Positions 44,543-53,130 of a stretch of 64,000 nt of DNA are shown in pieces. The translations under genes were made by a program, and so were the position numbers. The notes beneath the pieces are model-generated. The model saw nothing but the letters and a program-made list of their open reading frames with translations. It searched no databases and was not told where the DNA came from. The DNA comes from CAVVKW01 sp963749035 (GTDB lineage Bacteria > Verrucomicrobiota > Verrucomicrobiia > Chthoniobacterales > JAATET01), in assembly GCA_963749035.1 (NCBI GenBank), contig CAVVKW010000001.1, forward strand, positions 1 to 64,000, written 5' to 3'. The first letter of the stretch is position 1. Each line of letters begins with the position of its first letter.

Positions 44543-45535
44543 ATGATCACCCACGTCCGAATCCAGAACTTCCGCTCCTTCGTCGACGCGGAAGTGGACC
44601 TCAGGCCCTTCTCGCTCGTCGTCGGCGCAAACGGGAGCGGGAAGTCGAATTTTCTGAAATTCTTCAACCTCATCTCCAGCAAAAGCGATTCAAAAGGTCG
44701 CTTGAAGCCCACGGTTCAGCTGTCGAAACACTGCAATCATCGCGATGAAGATTCCAGATTTGAAATAAGCCAGAATAACGGTCAGCCGTTTTCAGGAACA
44801 TGGAGTCACGACGTGCTTGCCGGCGAAGTGATCGAAGTCAATTTTCTCCCTGATTGGATCAGCCGGGAGTTGCCAATATTTAACTTATCTCCCGACGAGA
44901 TCTCCTCGATTGAGACAAGCATTCCTGAACCTCATGTTGACGGGAATGGGGCTGGCACGTGCCAAGTGCTAGACGCTCTGAAAAACGGCGATCGCGAGGA
45001 CCTTTTCAATCGAATCGAGAGGAATCTCCGCAAAAATGTTCCAGAGGTCGAAAAACTTAGCCTCAAAACGGTTGGTAACGGAAAAAAGCAGATTCAAGTT
45101 CGCGAGTGCGGCCTAAGTGACCCAATGCTTAGCCCTGAACTCTCTGAAGGCACTCGGCTCATCCTCTGCATTCTCACCATTCTCCACCAAGAGCATCCAC
45201 CAGCCATTATCCTTCTCGAAGACATCGACCGAGGCATGCATCCACGCCTCTTCGAAATGGTCGCACCCCTGATTCGAGACATCGCCGAGCGCAACGAGAT
45301 CAACATCATCGCGACGACTCAGAATCCGTATCTTGTCGACTGCTTCCGCGACCACCAGGGCGCTGTCATCATCGTCGAAAAGAACGACGGCGCGAGCACT
45401 CTCACCACGCTCGCGAAAAAGATGGAGACACTGGACTACGAAACCATCGACCCCGAAGACGTGCCTCTCGGCACGCTCTGGTATAGCGGCCTCGTTGGAG
45501 GCGTGCCGAAGAGGGAGTCGAAAGTCGGCGCCTGA
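44543..45535 (+). CDS. AAA ATPase (AAA_21/RecF-like), first gene of an ATPase-TOPRIM pair
   Basis: 330 residues from ATG 44543. The family N-terminus MITHVRIQNFRSFVDAEVDL leads into Walker A VGANGSGKSNFLKF. SPELSEGTRLILCIL is the ABC-type signature region, and PAIILLEDIDRGMHPRLFEM is Walker B with the catalytic acidic residue. IATTQNPYLVDCF is the switch. Such short AAA_21 proteins pair with TOPRIM nucleases in phage defence (OLD-like and PARIS-type systems). The gene is visibly lower in GC than treZ. It lies 7 bp before the TOPRIM gene. Longer open frame upstream overlaps treZ and is not used. Confidence 0.85.
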   Translation: MITHVRIQNFRSFVDAEVDLRPFSLVVGANGSGKSNFLKFFNLISSKSDSKGRLKPTVQLSKHCNHRDEDSRFEISQNNGQPFSGTWSHDVLAGEVIEVNFLPDWISRELPIFNLSPDEISSIETSIPEPHVDGNGAGTCQVLDALKNGDREDLFNRIERNLRKNVPEVEKLSLKTVGNGKKQIQVRECGLSDPMLSPELSEGTRLILCILTILHQEHPPAIILLEDIDRGMHPRLFEMVAPLIRDIAERNEINIIATTQNPYLVDCFRDHQGAVIIVEKNDGASTLTTLAKKMETLDYETIDPEDVPLGTLWYSGLVGGVPKRESKVGA

Positions 45536-45542
45536 TCTCGCC

Positions 45543-46226
45543 ATGCCCTCGCTTTACATCCTCTGCGAAGGCGATCGCGACGACCTGTTCTTCGATCTCC
45601 TCTGCGAGCGCGTGACCGGCACAAAATTTGATCGACCACTCGATCTTCGCCTCCGGCACGGAGCGAATTGGAAGACCGCAATGTCGACTGCGGAGCTCTT
45701 ACTCAACCGAGTGCGTCACTGGACCGACCCGCAGGAAAACGCCGTAGTCATTGCCGTCGACAACGACCGAGCACCTGGCCATCCCGCGTCAACACCTCAC
45801 CCAGGACCGCTCGTCGGAGTTGACCTGAAGAAGCAGTCCCGATATGCGGGCATCCAGAAAATGCTTCATTCTGCGCTGGGACCAGACCGTTCGGCGTGGC
45901 CCGTCGACATCGCGCCAGCCGTTCCTGTCGAAATGATCGAAAGTTGGCTACTCGTTCTCCACAACCCAAACCGCGCCGCGCTCCCGATCTTCAGTTCTGC
46001 CTCTCAATCCCTTCCTCGCGCCTACTACGGAAGCACGCCACCTCCCCAACTCAAAGACCTCCGCAACCACGACGCGGCAGCCAAGAACCTCTCCCTCGAC
46101 GAATACTTTTGGTCTGCCACCGAGAGCGACCTCGAAGCTGCCGCGGCCGCCTCACCCAGCCTCAAGATGTTCATCGACGAAATCCGCAGCTGGCGGTGTG
46201 TAGATCCTAACATTTTCACGAACTAA
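45543..46226 (+). CDS. TOPRIM-like (DUF4276/RloB-type) protein, partner of the ATPase
   Basis: 227 residues from ATG 45543. It opens SLYILCEGDRDDLFFDLLCE, with Glu in the CEG context as in OLD-type TOPRIM nucleases. AVVIAVDNDRAPGHP gives the Asp-x-Asp that would bind metal with that Glu. VPVEMIESWLLV and KDLRNHDAAAKNL resemble the mid-region of DUF4276-like proteins. I infer a metal-dependent nuclease activated through the adjacent ATPase, but the family assignment comes from motifs only. The start of the WXG100 gene follows after 16 bp. Confidence 0.65.
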   Translation: MPSLYILCEGDRDDLFFDLLCERVTGTKFDRPLDLRLRHGANWKTAMSTAELLLNRVRHWTDPQENAVVIAVDNDRAPGHPASTPHPGPLVGVDLKKQSRYAGIQKMLHSALGPDRSAWPVDIAPAVPVEMIESWLLVLHNPNRAALPIFSSASQSLPRAYYGSTPPPQLKDLRNHDAAAKNLSLDEYFWSATESDLEAAAAASPSLKMFIDEIRSWRCVDPNIFTN

Positions 46227-46242
46227 CCCCCGATCGAACACG

Positions 46243-46515
46243 ATGGCTCAAGCAATCATGGACCCCGAAGAGGTGCGGCGCTTCGCGACCGAGCTCAAGC
46301 GCTTCACCGAAGACGTGCAGAACCGCGCTGGCTCCCTCCAAGCGCGCTTCGCGAACCTCAGCGCCACCTGGCAGGACCAGGAACATGAGAAATTCGCCGA
46401 CGAATTCGTCTCCACGATGAAGGTCCTCCGCAAGTTCGTCGAAGTCTCCGACCAGCACGCCCCCTACCTCCTCCGCAAGGCGCAGCGGATCGAACAATAC
46501 CTCGACCAACGCTGA
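46243..46515 (+). CDS. WXG100-family small helical protein
   Basis: 90 residues, predicted to form two helices with a central turn. The turn reads SATWQDQEHEKFADEF with Trp43 in a W-x-D variant of the WXG motif followed by the conserved HxKFxxEF helix start. WXG100 proteins are substrates or structural partners of EssC/FtsK-type ATPases in type VII-like secretion, and an ATPase of that type is encoded three genes downstream. There is no signal peptide, as expected. The spacing to the next gene is 4 bp. Confidence 0.8.
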   Translation: MAQAIMDPEEVRRFATELKRFTEDVQNRAGSLQARFANLSATWQDQEHEKFADEFVSTMKVLRKFVEVSDQHAPYLLRKAQRIEQYLDQR

Positions 46516-46519
46516 CCCC

Positions 46520-47059
46520 GTGGCGAGCGAAGCTCACGTCACCTCGGTTGAAGCAATCGGCGACTTCCGCGCGAGCCTGACCCTCTTCGCCGCCGGCACC
46601 CGCCGCTCGCTCGACGAGGTCACCAGCGAAATCCGCCGCGTCCGGGAGTGGATTCGCAACGACCGCCGATTCCACTGGGAAGATCAGGTGCGCCGCTGGC
46701 GGAAACGCCTCGACGAAGCTCAACAGGAACTCCTCCAAGCGCGCATGTCGTCCATGCGCGACGAAAAGTCCGCTCAGCAGCAGGCCGTTCACCAAGCCAA
46801 ACGCGAACTTCTCGCCGCGGAGGAAAAGCTCCGACGAATCCGGCATTGGCAGCAGCATTTCGAAATCGCCGCCGACCCCCTCGTCAAACAGCTCAACAGC
46901 CTGCGGACCCTCGGCGACCACGAACTTCCCAAGGCCATTGCGTTCCTTTCGAACGCCGAGCGTCATCTCGATGTCTATACCGGAAACCTCGCCCCCGCGG
47001 ACTCCTCCGCACCCGCCGAGTCCCCGACCGATCCGTCCCCCGATACCCTCCCCGAATGA
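46520..47059 (+). CDS. coiled-coil protein of the WXG100-FtsK cluster
   Basis: 179 residues from a GTG start 4 bp after the WXG100 stop. Residues 40-120 are charged, strongly helical and probably coiled coil (RRWRKRLDEAQQELLQAR, KRELLAAEEKLRRIRHWQQH). The C-terminal 25 residues are Pro/Ser/Asp-rich and disordered. No family was recognised. Similar coiled-coil partners accompany WXG100 genes and may act as a scaffold or substrate. Its stop overlaps the next start as ATGA, so translation is coupled. Confidence 0.7.
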   Translation: MASEAHVTSVEAIGDFRASLTLFAAGTRRSLDEVTSEIRRVREWIRNDRRFHWEDQVRRWRKRLDEAQQELLQARMSSMRDEKSAQQQAVHQAKRELLAAEEKLRRIRHWQQHFEIAADPLVKQLNSLRTLGDHELPKAIAFLSNAERHLDVYTGNLAPADSSAPAESPTDPSPDTLPE

Positions 47060-47268
47060 GCCTCCGATCCACCGCCGCCGCCCTCTCCGAAGGCAGCAAA
47101 GAATTGTCCCGCCACTGGCAGGACACTCGCGAATCGTGGCGTGACACCAAGGCCCGAGAATTTTCCGAGACCTACCTCGAACCGATCCCCACGACTGTCG
47201 CGAAGTCGGTCGAGGCCATGGCTGAAATCGAACGCTTCCTGAAGAAAGTGAGGGCCGAGTGTGAATGA
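47056..47268 (+). CDS. small Trp-containing protein of the WXG100-FtsK cluster
   Basis: 70 residues from ATG 47056, which overlaps the preceding stop (ATGA). A helical segment SRHWQDTRESWRDTKAREFS carries two Trp-Asp pairs and an AREFSETYLEPI stretch that resembles the WXG turn-helix. This may be a second, divergent WXG100-like partner. It ends 8 nt inside the ATPase gene. A longer open frame upstream lies inside the coiled-coil gene and is not used. Confidence 0.65.
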   Translation: MSLRSTAAALSEGSKELSRHWQDTRESWRDTKAREFSETYLEPIPTTVAKSVEAMAEIERFLKKVRAECE

Positions 47269-50200
47269 TGCCCGCCGAATCGACGTCGCGCACGGGCTCG
47301 AACTCTTCGGAAATCTCGGCCGCGTCATCGACGAATTTTCCACCGAGGAGCGCAAGCTCACCATCGACCTTCGAGCCGAGGAACGCTCTCTCGAACAACG
47401 TCGAGACTCCGCAAACGAACACACCCGGGCCACCACCACCCGCGACCTCGAAGAGGCTCGCGAACGATTCGCCGTCCACCGGCAATCCCTGATCGACACC
47501 CACTCTCACCGCCGCGATCGGATCGAGACCTTCCGTCGCGAAACCCTGCGCCTTCTTCCGCAGCGATCCCAGGCAGAACGCGAGCGCTGGCTTGGCGACC
47601 TCCAGATGCGGCACTTCGCCCGCTCCCGCGAACTCGACGCCGAACGCGACGCCGCCGAGCAACACCACGCCGCCGCCACCACGGAGCTTTCCCAGCAGCG
47701 CAACCGCCTCCAGCGTCTCCAAGGTCGGACCCGCGACTCCTTCACCGGATTCCTCGGCTATCTTTGGAGGCTTTGGCGAGTCGACAAGTTGGCCCCCACG
47801 GTCGAACCCGCCGATCTTACACCGGACAAAATCGACACCCAACTCGAGACCGTCGAGGGCGAGCTCACCAACTTCCGTAACCTCCCCCTTCCCCGCCTGC
47901 TGAGCTTCTTCCCACTCGCCGTCGCTCTCGCGGTCATCGCATTCCTCCTGTTCGTTTTCCTACGCCAGACCGAGCCCCCGGACCCCACGGTTCCTTACCT
48001 CATCGCAGCAGCGATCGCCGCCGTCCTTCTTATCATTCACGTCGTCGCGCGGATCCAATCTCGCGCTCACGCCACGGCACTCCTGGCTGCCGTCGCCCGC
48101 GCGAGAGCCTTGCTGACCGGTTCGAAGTGCACCCACACCACCGCCCGCGACGCCACACTCGAACGCATCGCAAAGGAACGAGCCGATCTTGAATCCAAGA
48201 TCGAAAACAAATGGGAGCGCGCTGATTTCGTGAAATCAGAATTCGAAACGCACGTCCGCCGACGGCTCGATACCCACGTCCCTCGCGCACTCACCCGCAA
48301 CGACGCCGCCCTCGAAACCCGGCTCGCCAAGGCACAGAAGGAGGAGGACGAACAGCTTCCCGTCCTGGAATCGAACGCTCGTCAGACGACTCGCTCGACC
48401 GAAACGGAAGCCGAACGCACCTTTGCCGAGTTCGAGGCGGACCGCGCCCGTCGCTGGAACGAGCTTCTCGCGCGATGGGACGCCGCCATCGGACCGCTCT
48501 ACGCCGAAGCGGCGCGGATGAACGAGATCTCCGCCGAAGTTTCTCCGCCTTGGACTCCCGAGTTCGTTGCAAAATGGGACCCACCATCGGAATTTCTTCC
48601 CGTTACCCAATTCGCCCGACTGGAGGTCGACTTGGCCTCCGACGCCCCGGCCACGCGGCTGACCTTCCCCGGCTCGACTCATCTGGCCGTTCCGCTCGCG
48701 CTTGCCTACCCGGAGACGGGTTCGCTTTTGTTCGAAACCTCGGAACCGGTGGACCATTCGGTCATCTCCTGCCTCAACCAGATCATTCTCCGCCTTCTGG
48801 CCACAACCCCTCCCGGCAAACTGACCTTCACCATCCTCGATCCCGTGGGACTCGGGCAAAACTTCGCCGGGATCATGCACCTCGGCGACTACGAGGACAG
48901 CCTGATCACCCGCCGAATCTGGACTCAGACCGACCAGATCGAAGAGCGGCTCGCCGACCTGAATACGCACATCGAAAAGGTCATCCAGATGTATCTCCGA
49001 GACGAGTTTCCCACCATCGCGGACTACAACGAACGCGCCGGAAGCACGGCCGAGCGCTACCACTTCCTCGTCATCGCCGACTTCCCGGCCAATTTCAGCG
49101 AGACCGCCCTGAAGCGCCTCCAAAGCATCCTCACCAGCGGCCCGCGCTGCGGCGTTCACACCCTCATCCATTGGGATCGCCGTCAACCGCTCCCGACCGG
49201 TCTCCTCGCCGATGAACTCCGCGTCAGCAGCGTCTGCATTCAGGGCGGCAAGGACGGACTCATTCTGGAATCCGAAGGCTCCCCGGCCAACGCGCGACTG
49301 ACCCTCGACCCGGCTCCCCCTCCCGATCTCGCCCTCGAATTTATCAGCAAAGTCGGCGAAGCCAGCGTCGATTCGAATCGGGTGGAGGTTCCCTTCGAAT
49401 TCATCGCACCAGACGAACTCTGGACCCATGACACCACGGCCGAACTCCGCGTCGCCATCGGCCGCGCCGGTGCCGCCAAGCAACAAATTCTCGCCATCGG
49501 CAAGGGCACCCGCCAGCACGCGCTCATCGCGGGCAAAACCGGCTCAGGTAAATCCACCCTCTTCCACATCATCGTCACGAACCTGGCGCTCTCCTGCAAT
49601 CCGCACGAGGTCGAGTTCTACCTGATCGATTTCAAGAAAGGCGTGGAGTTCAAATGCTACGCCACGCACCGACTTCCCCACGCCCGCGTCGTGGCCATCG
49701 AAAGCGATCGCGAATTCGGCCTGAGCGTCCTTCAGCGACTCGACGAGGAACTCCGCCGCCGCGGCGACATTTTTCGTCAGCTCGGTGTTCAGGACCTCCC
49801 GGCTTATCAGCGCGCCGCCGCCAAGAGCCCGACGAAGCTTGAGCCAATCCCGCGCTCGTTGCTGATGATCGACGAATTTCAGGAGTTCTTCGTTGAGGAC
49901 GACGCCACCGCTCAGGGCGCATCCGTCCTCCTCGACCGCATCGTGCGTCAGGGCCGTGCTTTCGGCATTCACGTGATCCTCGGGTCGCAAACGCTGGGCG
50001 GCGCCTACTCGCTGGCTCGCGCCACCCTCGGTCAGATGGCCATCCGCATCGCCCTCCAGTGCAACGAGGCGGACGCCTACCTCATCATGGACGACGACAA
50101 CGACGCCCCGCGCCTCCTCTCCCGTCCCGGCGAGGGCATTTACAACGACTCCGCTGGCGCCGTCGAAGGCAACAGCCCGTTCCAGGTCTGCTGGCTATCC

Positions 50201-51139
50201 GACTCCGAACGCGACGCCCGACTGGCTGACATCCGGCAACTCGCTGAGGCCAATCCCTCCATGGATTCGACCCCAATCGTCTTCGAGGGCAACGCCCCCG
50301 CCGACGTCACGGAAAACGCCCTCCTCGAACGCGCGCGGAGCAACCCGCCAACGGAAGCACCCCCCACCGCCCGCGCCTGGCTGGGTGCCCCCAACTCGAT
50401 CAAAGGCCCGACCGAGATCGCCTTCCACCGACAGTCCGGCAACAACCTGCTCATCGTCGGACAACGCGAGGACGCCGCGCTCACCCTCCTCGGAACGTCA
50501 CTCGTCGCCCTCTCAGCCCAACACCCGGAAGGCACGGCGCGCTTCGTGTTCCTCCACCAACTTCCCGCCGACTCCCCCGACGCGAAATTCGTCGCGCAGG
50601 CCGCTTCCACCCACGCTGACATCACGGTCGCCGACACCGCCTCGCTGCCAGACGTTCTCACAACGGTCGCCGAAGAGTTCGTCCGCCGACGCGACGGCGG
50701 CACGGGCGGACCGGAAACGTTCATTTTCATCCACGGCCTCCAGCGCTTCCGAAAACTCCGAGCCGCCGACGAATTCGATTTCTCATCCTCCGACACGCCT
50801 GCGAGCCCCAGTTCGCAGTTCGCCGACATCGTCGCCGAAGGCAGTGGTCTTGGTATTCACGTCCTCGCCTCCGTCGACACGCTGAATAACGTGAACCGCT
50901 TCCTGAACCGGAAATCACTGGCGGAATTCGAGCAGCGCGTCGTTTTCCAGATGAGTGCCAACGACTCCGCCAGCCTCATCGACTCGAACCAAGCCGGCAA
51001 CCTCGGTCTGCATCGCGCGATCCTCTACAACGAACACACGGGCGGCGTCGAAATCTTCCGCCCCTACGCACTGCCAACTGCCGAGTGGCTGGGAAGTGCG
51101 TCCGACTTACAGCAGGACGCCGACGATGGTCGCGGATAG
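47261..51139 (+). CDS. FtsK/SpoIIIE-type ATPase (EssC-like)
   Basis: 1292 residues from a GTG at 47261. The N-terminal 200 residues are coiled coil. Two membrane helices follow near residues 213-234 (FFPLAVALAVIAFLLFVFL) and 244-266 (PYLIAAAIAAVLLIIHVVA), then a second coiled coil. The motor domain has Walker A IAGKTGSGKSTLF (about 757-768) and Walker B LLMIDEFQEFF (about 867-877). A C-terminal second domain begins NNLLIVGQREDAALTLL and has lost its P-loop Lys, like the degenerate ATPase modules of EssC. Its gene order with WXG100 supports a type VII-like export or membrane DNA/protein translocase. No FHA domain is present. Confidence 0.85.
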   Translation: MNDARRIDVAHGLELFGNLGRVIDEFSTEERKLTIDLRAEERSLEQRRDSANEHTRATTTRDLEEARERFAVHRQSLIDTHSHRRDRIETFRRETLRLLPQRSQAERERWLGDLQMRHFARSRELDAERDAAEQHHAAATTELSQQRNRLQRLQGRTRDSFTGFLGYLWRLWRVDKLAPTVEPADLTPDKIDTQLETVEGELTNFRNLPLPRLLSFFPLAVALAVIAFLLFVFLRQTEPPDPTVPYLIAAAIAAVLLIIHVVARIQSRAHATALLAAVARARALLTGSKCTHTTARDATLERIAKERADLESKIENKWERADFVKSEFETHVRRRLDTHVPRALTRNDAALETRLAKAQKEEDEQLPVLESNARQTTRSTETEAERTFAEFEADRARRWNELLARWDAAIGPLYAEAARMNEISAEVSPPWTPEFVAKWDPPSEFLPVTQFARLEVDLASDAPATRLTFPGSTHLAVPLALAYPETGSLLFETSEPVDHSVISCLNQIILRLLATTPPGKLTFTILDPVGLGQNFAGIMHLGDYEDSLITRRIWTQTDQIEERLADLNTHIEKVIQMYLRDEFPTIADYNERAGSTAERYHFLVIADFPANFSETALKRLQSILTSGPRCGVHTLIHWDRRQPLPTGLLADELRVSSVCIQGGKDGLILESEGSPANARLTLDPAPPPDLALEFISKVGEASVDSNRVEVPFEFIAPDELWTHDTTAELRVAIGRAGAAKQQILAIGKGTRQHALIAGKTGSGKSTLFHIIVTNLALSCNPHEVEFYLIDFKKGVEFKCYATHRLPHARVVAIESDREFGLSVLQRLDEELRRRGDIFRQLGVQDLPAYQRAAAKSPTKLEPIPRSLLMIDEFQEFFVEDDATAQGASVLLDRIVRQGRAFGIHVILGSQTLGGAYSLARATLGQMAIRIALQCNEADAYLIMDDDNDAPRLLSRPGEGIYNDSAGAVEGNSPFQVCWLSDSERDARLADIRQLAEANPSMDSTPIVFEGNAPADVTENALLERARSNPPTEAPPTARAWLGAPNSIKGPTEIAFHRQSGNNLLIVGQREDAALTLLGTSLVALSAQHPEGTARFVFLHQLPADSPDAKFVAQAASTHADITVADTASLPDVLTTVAEEFVRRRDGGTGGPETFIFIHGLQRFRKLRAADEFDFSSSDTPASPSSQFADIVAEGSGLGIHVLASVDTLNNVNRFLNRKSLAEFEQRVVFQMSANDSASLIDSNQAGNLGLHRAILYNEHTGGVEIFRPYALPTAEWLGSASDLQQDADDGRG

Positions 51140-52345
51140 GTAACAGGCCAGCACGCCTCCCACCATCGCCCGCAATCCCAAGCGTGCCAGATCGCCCCGC
51201 CGCTCCGGCACCAACGACCCGATTCCACCGATCTGAATCGCGATGCTCGAAAGATTCGCGAATCCGCACAGCGCGTAGGCAGCCAGCGTGAAGCTCCGCG
51301 GATCCAGCGTCTCCTGCATCTGCGACAGAGTCAGATACCCGACGAATTCGTTCAGCACGATCCGCTCACCCATCACCTGGCCAACCGCTGCGCAGTCCTC
51401 CGGGCGAATTCCAATCACCCAGGCAAACGGCCAGTTCAACCAACCCAGAAACTGCTGAAACGTCACCGGCTCGGCCACCCCGAGTGCCGCCTGCGGTGCC
51501 GTGATCACCGCGTTGACCAACGCCACCAGTGCCACAAACGCGATCAGCATTGCGATGACGTTGATCGCCAGCATCATCCCGTCACCCGCTCCCCGACACA
51601 GCGCGTCGAGTCCATTGGTGGTCGTCCGCTCCACCTCCGCCGAGGCGTCAGCCGTCGTCTCACTTTCCTCGGTCTCCGGCAGCATGATTTTGGCGATGAT
51701 CAATCCCGCTGGCGCACTCAGCACGGACGCCGTCAACAGATGACCCGCGTCGACCCCGAGCTGCGCGTAAATCGCGAACACGCTGCTCGCCACCGTCGCA
51801 AACCCACAAGTCATCAGCGCCATCAGCTCACTTTCGGTCATCCCCTTCAGGTAGGGACGGATCAACAACGGCGCTTCCGTCTGACCAACGAAGATGTTGC
51901 TCGTGGCGGCCAGCGTTTCACTTCCACTCGTGCGCAGCAGTCGTCGCATCACCCACGCCATCGCGTGCACGACTCGCTGCAAAATTCCGTAATGATAGAG
52001 TGCCGCCGAGATCGAAGAAACGACCACGATCACCGCCGTCACCGTCACCGCGAAAACGTAGGCATTCGGCCCGAAAGCCGCCCCCAGTGCCTCGCCGTCA
52101 GCCAACGGACCAAACACCATCTTCGCCCCCTCCCCGGCGAACTCCGCGATCTTCGCCACCACCAGCCGCGCCGCTCCGAACACCACCCGCCCGGCTTCGG
52201 TCTTGAGGATCAACACCGCAAACACGAACTGCAACCCAAGTCCCCACAGCACCGTCTGCCAGGGAAAGAGCCTGCGATGACGTGACAATCCCCACGCCAA
52301 GCCAATCAGCACCACCAACCCCAACAAACTCGTCAGCCGCAACAT
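51107..52345 (-). CDS. concentrative nucleoside transporter (CNT/NupC family)
   Basis: 412 residues with about ten membrane helices. It imports nucleosides by cation symport at the inner membrane. The N-terminal domain (LFPWQTVLWGLGLQFVFAVL) leads into the family core: NIFVGQTEAPLLIRPYL, MTCGFATVASSVFAIY, DGMMLAINVIAMLIAFVAL and GERIVLNEFVGYLTL. ALCGFANLSSIAIQIGGIG is diagnostic. The gene is convergent with the FtsK-type gene and their 3' ends overlap by 33 bp. A substrate preference cannot be read from the sequence. Confidence 0.92.
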   Translation of the reverse strand: MLRLTSLLGLVVLIGLAWGLSRHRRLFPWQTVLWGLGLQFVFAVLILKTEAGRVVFGAARLVVAKIAEFAGEGAKMVFGPLADGEALGAAFGPNAYVFAVTVTAVIVVVSSISAALYHYGILQRVVHAMAWVMRRLLRTSGSETLAATSNIFVGQTEAPLLIRPYLKGMTESELMALMTCGFATVASSVFAIYAQLGVDAGHLLTASVLSAPAGLIIAKIMLPETEESETTADASAEVERTTTNGLDALCRGAGDGMMLAINVIAMLIAFVALVALVNAVITAPQAALGVAEPVTFQQFLGWLNWPFAWVIGIRPEDCAAVGQVMGERIVLNEFVGYLTLSQMQETLDPRSFTLAAYALCGFANLSSIAIQIGGIGSLVPERRGDLARLGLRAMVGGVLACYLSATIVGVLL

Positions 52346-52423
52346 TCTCTCCGTTAGGAAGCAATTTCCACGCCGCCGCGCGATCCAACCATAGCAATTC
52401 CTTGCCTAATCACTTGACGGTAA

Positions 52424-52447
52424 GACCAAACCAGACCAGACTTGGTC
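52424..52447 (+). promoter_or_regulatory. candidate operator of the Phd/PIN module
   Basis: GACCAA (52424-52429) and TTGGTC (52442-52447) form an inverted repeat 3 bp upstream of the antitoxin start. A TTGACG (52414-52419) upstream could be a -35 element. Antitoxins of this family usually repress their own operon by binding such palindromes. Confidence 0.4.
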
Positions 52448-52450
52448 GCC

Positions 52451-52729
52451 ATGAAAATTATCAACATTCAGGAGGCAAAGACCCATTTATCCAAGTTCGT
52501 CGAGGACGTCGCCAACGGGGAGGAGATCATCGTCGCCAAAGCCGGAAAACCCATGGCGAAGCTCGTTCCCTTTAAGACACCGGGCGAGTTCAAGTTCGGC
52601 ATTCTTGCTGGCCAGATCCACGAAGCTCCAGACTGCTGGGATCGGGATATCGAGTTGGAGGAGCTCTTTTATGGGCCGGAAGACGAGGTAACGTCCGCCG
52701 ATCGGGTTGCCGAACCCCAAGCAAGGTGA
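52451..52729 (+). CDS. Phd/YefM-family antitoxin
   Basis: 92 residues from ATG 52451 (an in-frame start at 52442 lies inside the proposed operator). The N-terminal fold reads MKIINIQEAKTHLSKFVEDV, then GEEIIVAKAGKPMAKLVP, the Phd/YefM DNA-binding and dimer domain. The C-terminal segment (GQIHEAPDCWDRDIELEELF) would wrap the toxin. The stop overlaps the toxin start as GTGA. The pair should be autoregulated. Confidence 0.9.
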   Translation: MKIINIQEAKTHLSKFVEDVANGEEIIVAKAGKPMAKLVPFKTPGEFKFGILAGQIHEAPDCWDRDIELEELFYGPEDEVTSADRVAEPQAR

Positions 52730-53103
52730 ATCTCCTTCTCGATTCCAACGCACTCATCTGGCTGCTAGGTGAAGACAGTCAACTCTCCCCCCGGGCACGG
52801 GAGGCCATCGCGGAACCGACGATCAGTTGTTTTTACAGCACGGCGACCGTCTGGGAGCTGGAAATCAAGCGGGGCAAAGGAAAACTGGACATGAGCGACA
52901 CCTGGCAAAACACCCTCCCCAAGCTCGGCCTCGTCGAGATCCGCATCGACTCCACCGTCGCCACCGCCAGTGCCCGCCTTCCCTGGCATCACCGCGATCC
53001 CTTCGACCGGCTGATCGTCGCCCAAGCGCTCGCGCTCGACCTCACCCTCGTCACCCGCGACACCTTCCTCGCCACCTACGGCATCCGTCTGATCGCGACC
53101 TGA
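52726..53103 (+). CDS. PIN-domain toxin (VapC-like ribonuclease)
   Basis: 125 residues from a GTG overlapping the antitoxin stop. Acidic PIN residues are visible: NLLLDSNALIWLL (Asp), TVWELEIKRGKGKL (Glu), HHRDPFDRLIVAQAL (Asp) and LVTRDTFLATYGI (Asp). The order fits the Sll0205-like PIN subgroup. It would cleave RNA when freed from its antitoxin. The DUF3686 gene ends 27 bp away on the opposite strand. Confidence 0.9.
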   Translation: MNLLLDSNALIWLLGEDSQLSPRAREAIAEPTISCFYSTATVWELEIKRGKGKLDMSDTWQNTLPKLGLVEIRIDSTVATASARLPWHHRDPFDRLIVAQALALDLTLVTRDTFLATYGIRLIAT

Positions 53104-53130
53104 TCCCGCGGAAGCGGCTTTCAGCCGGGT

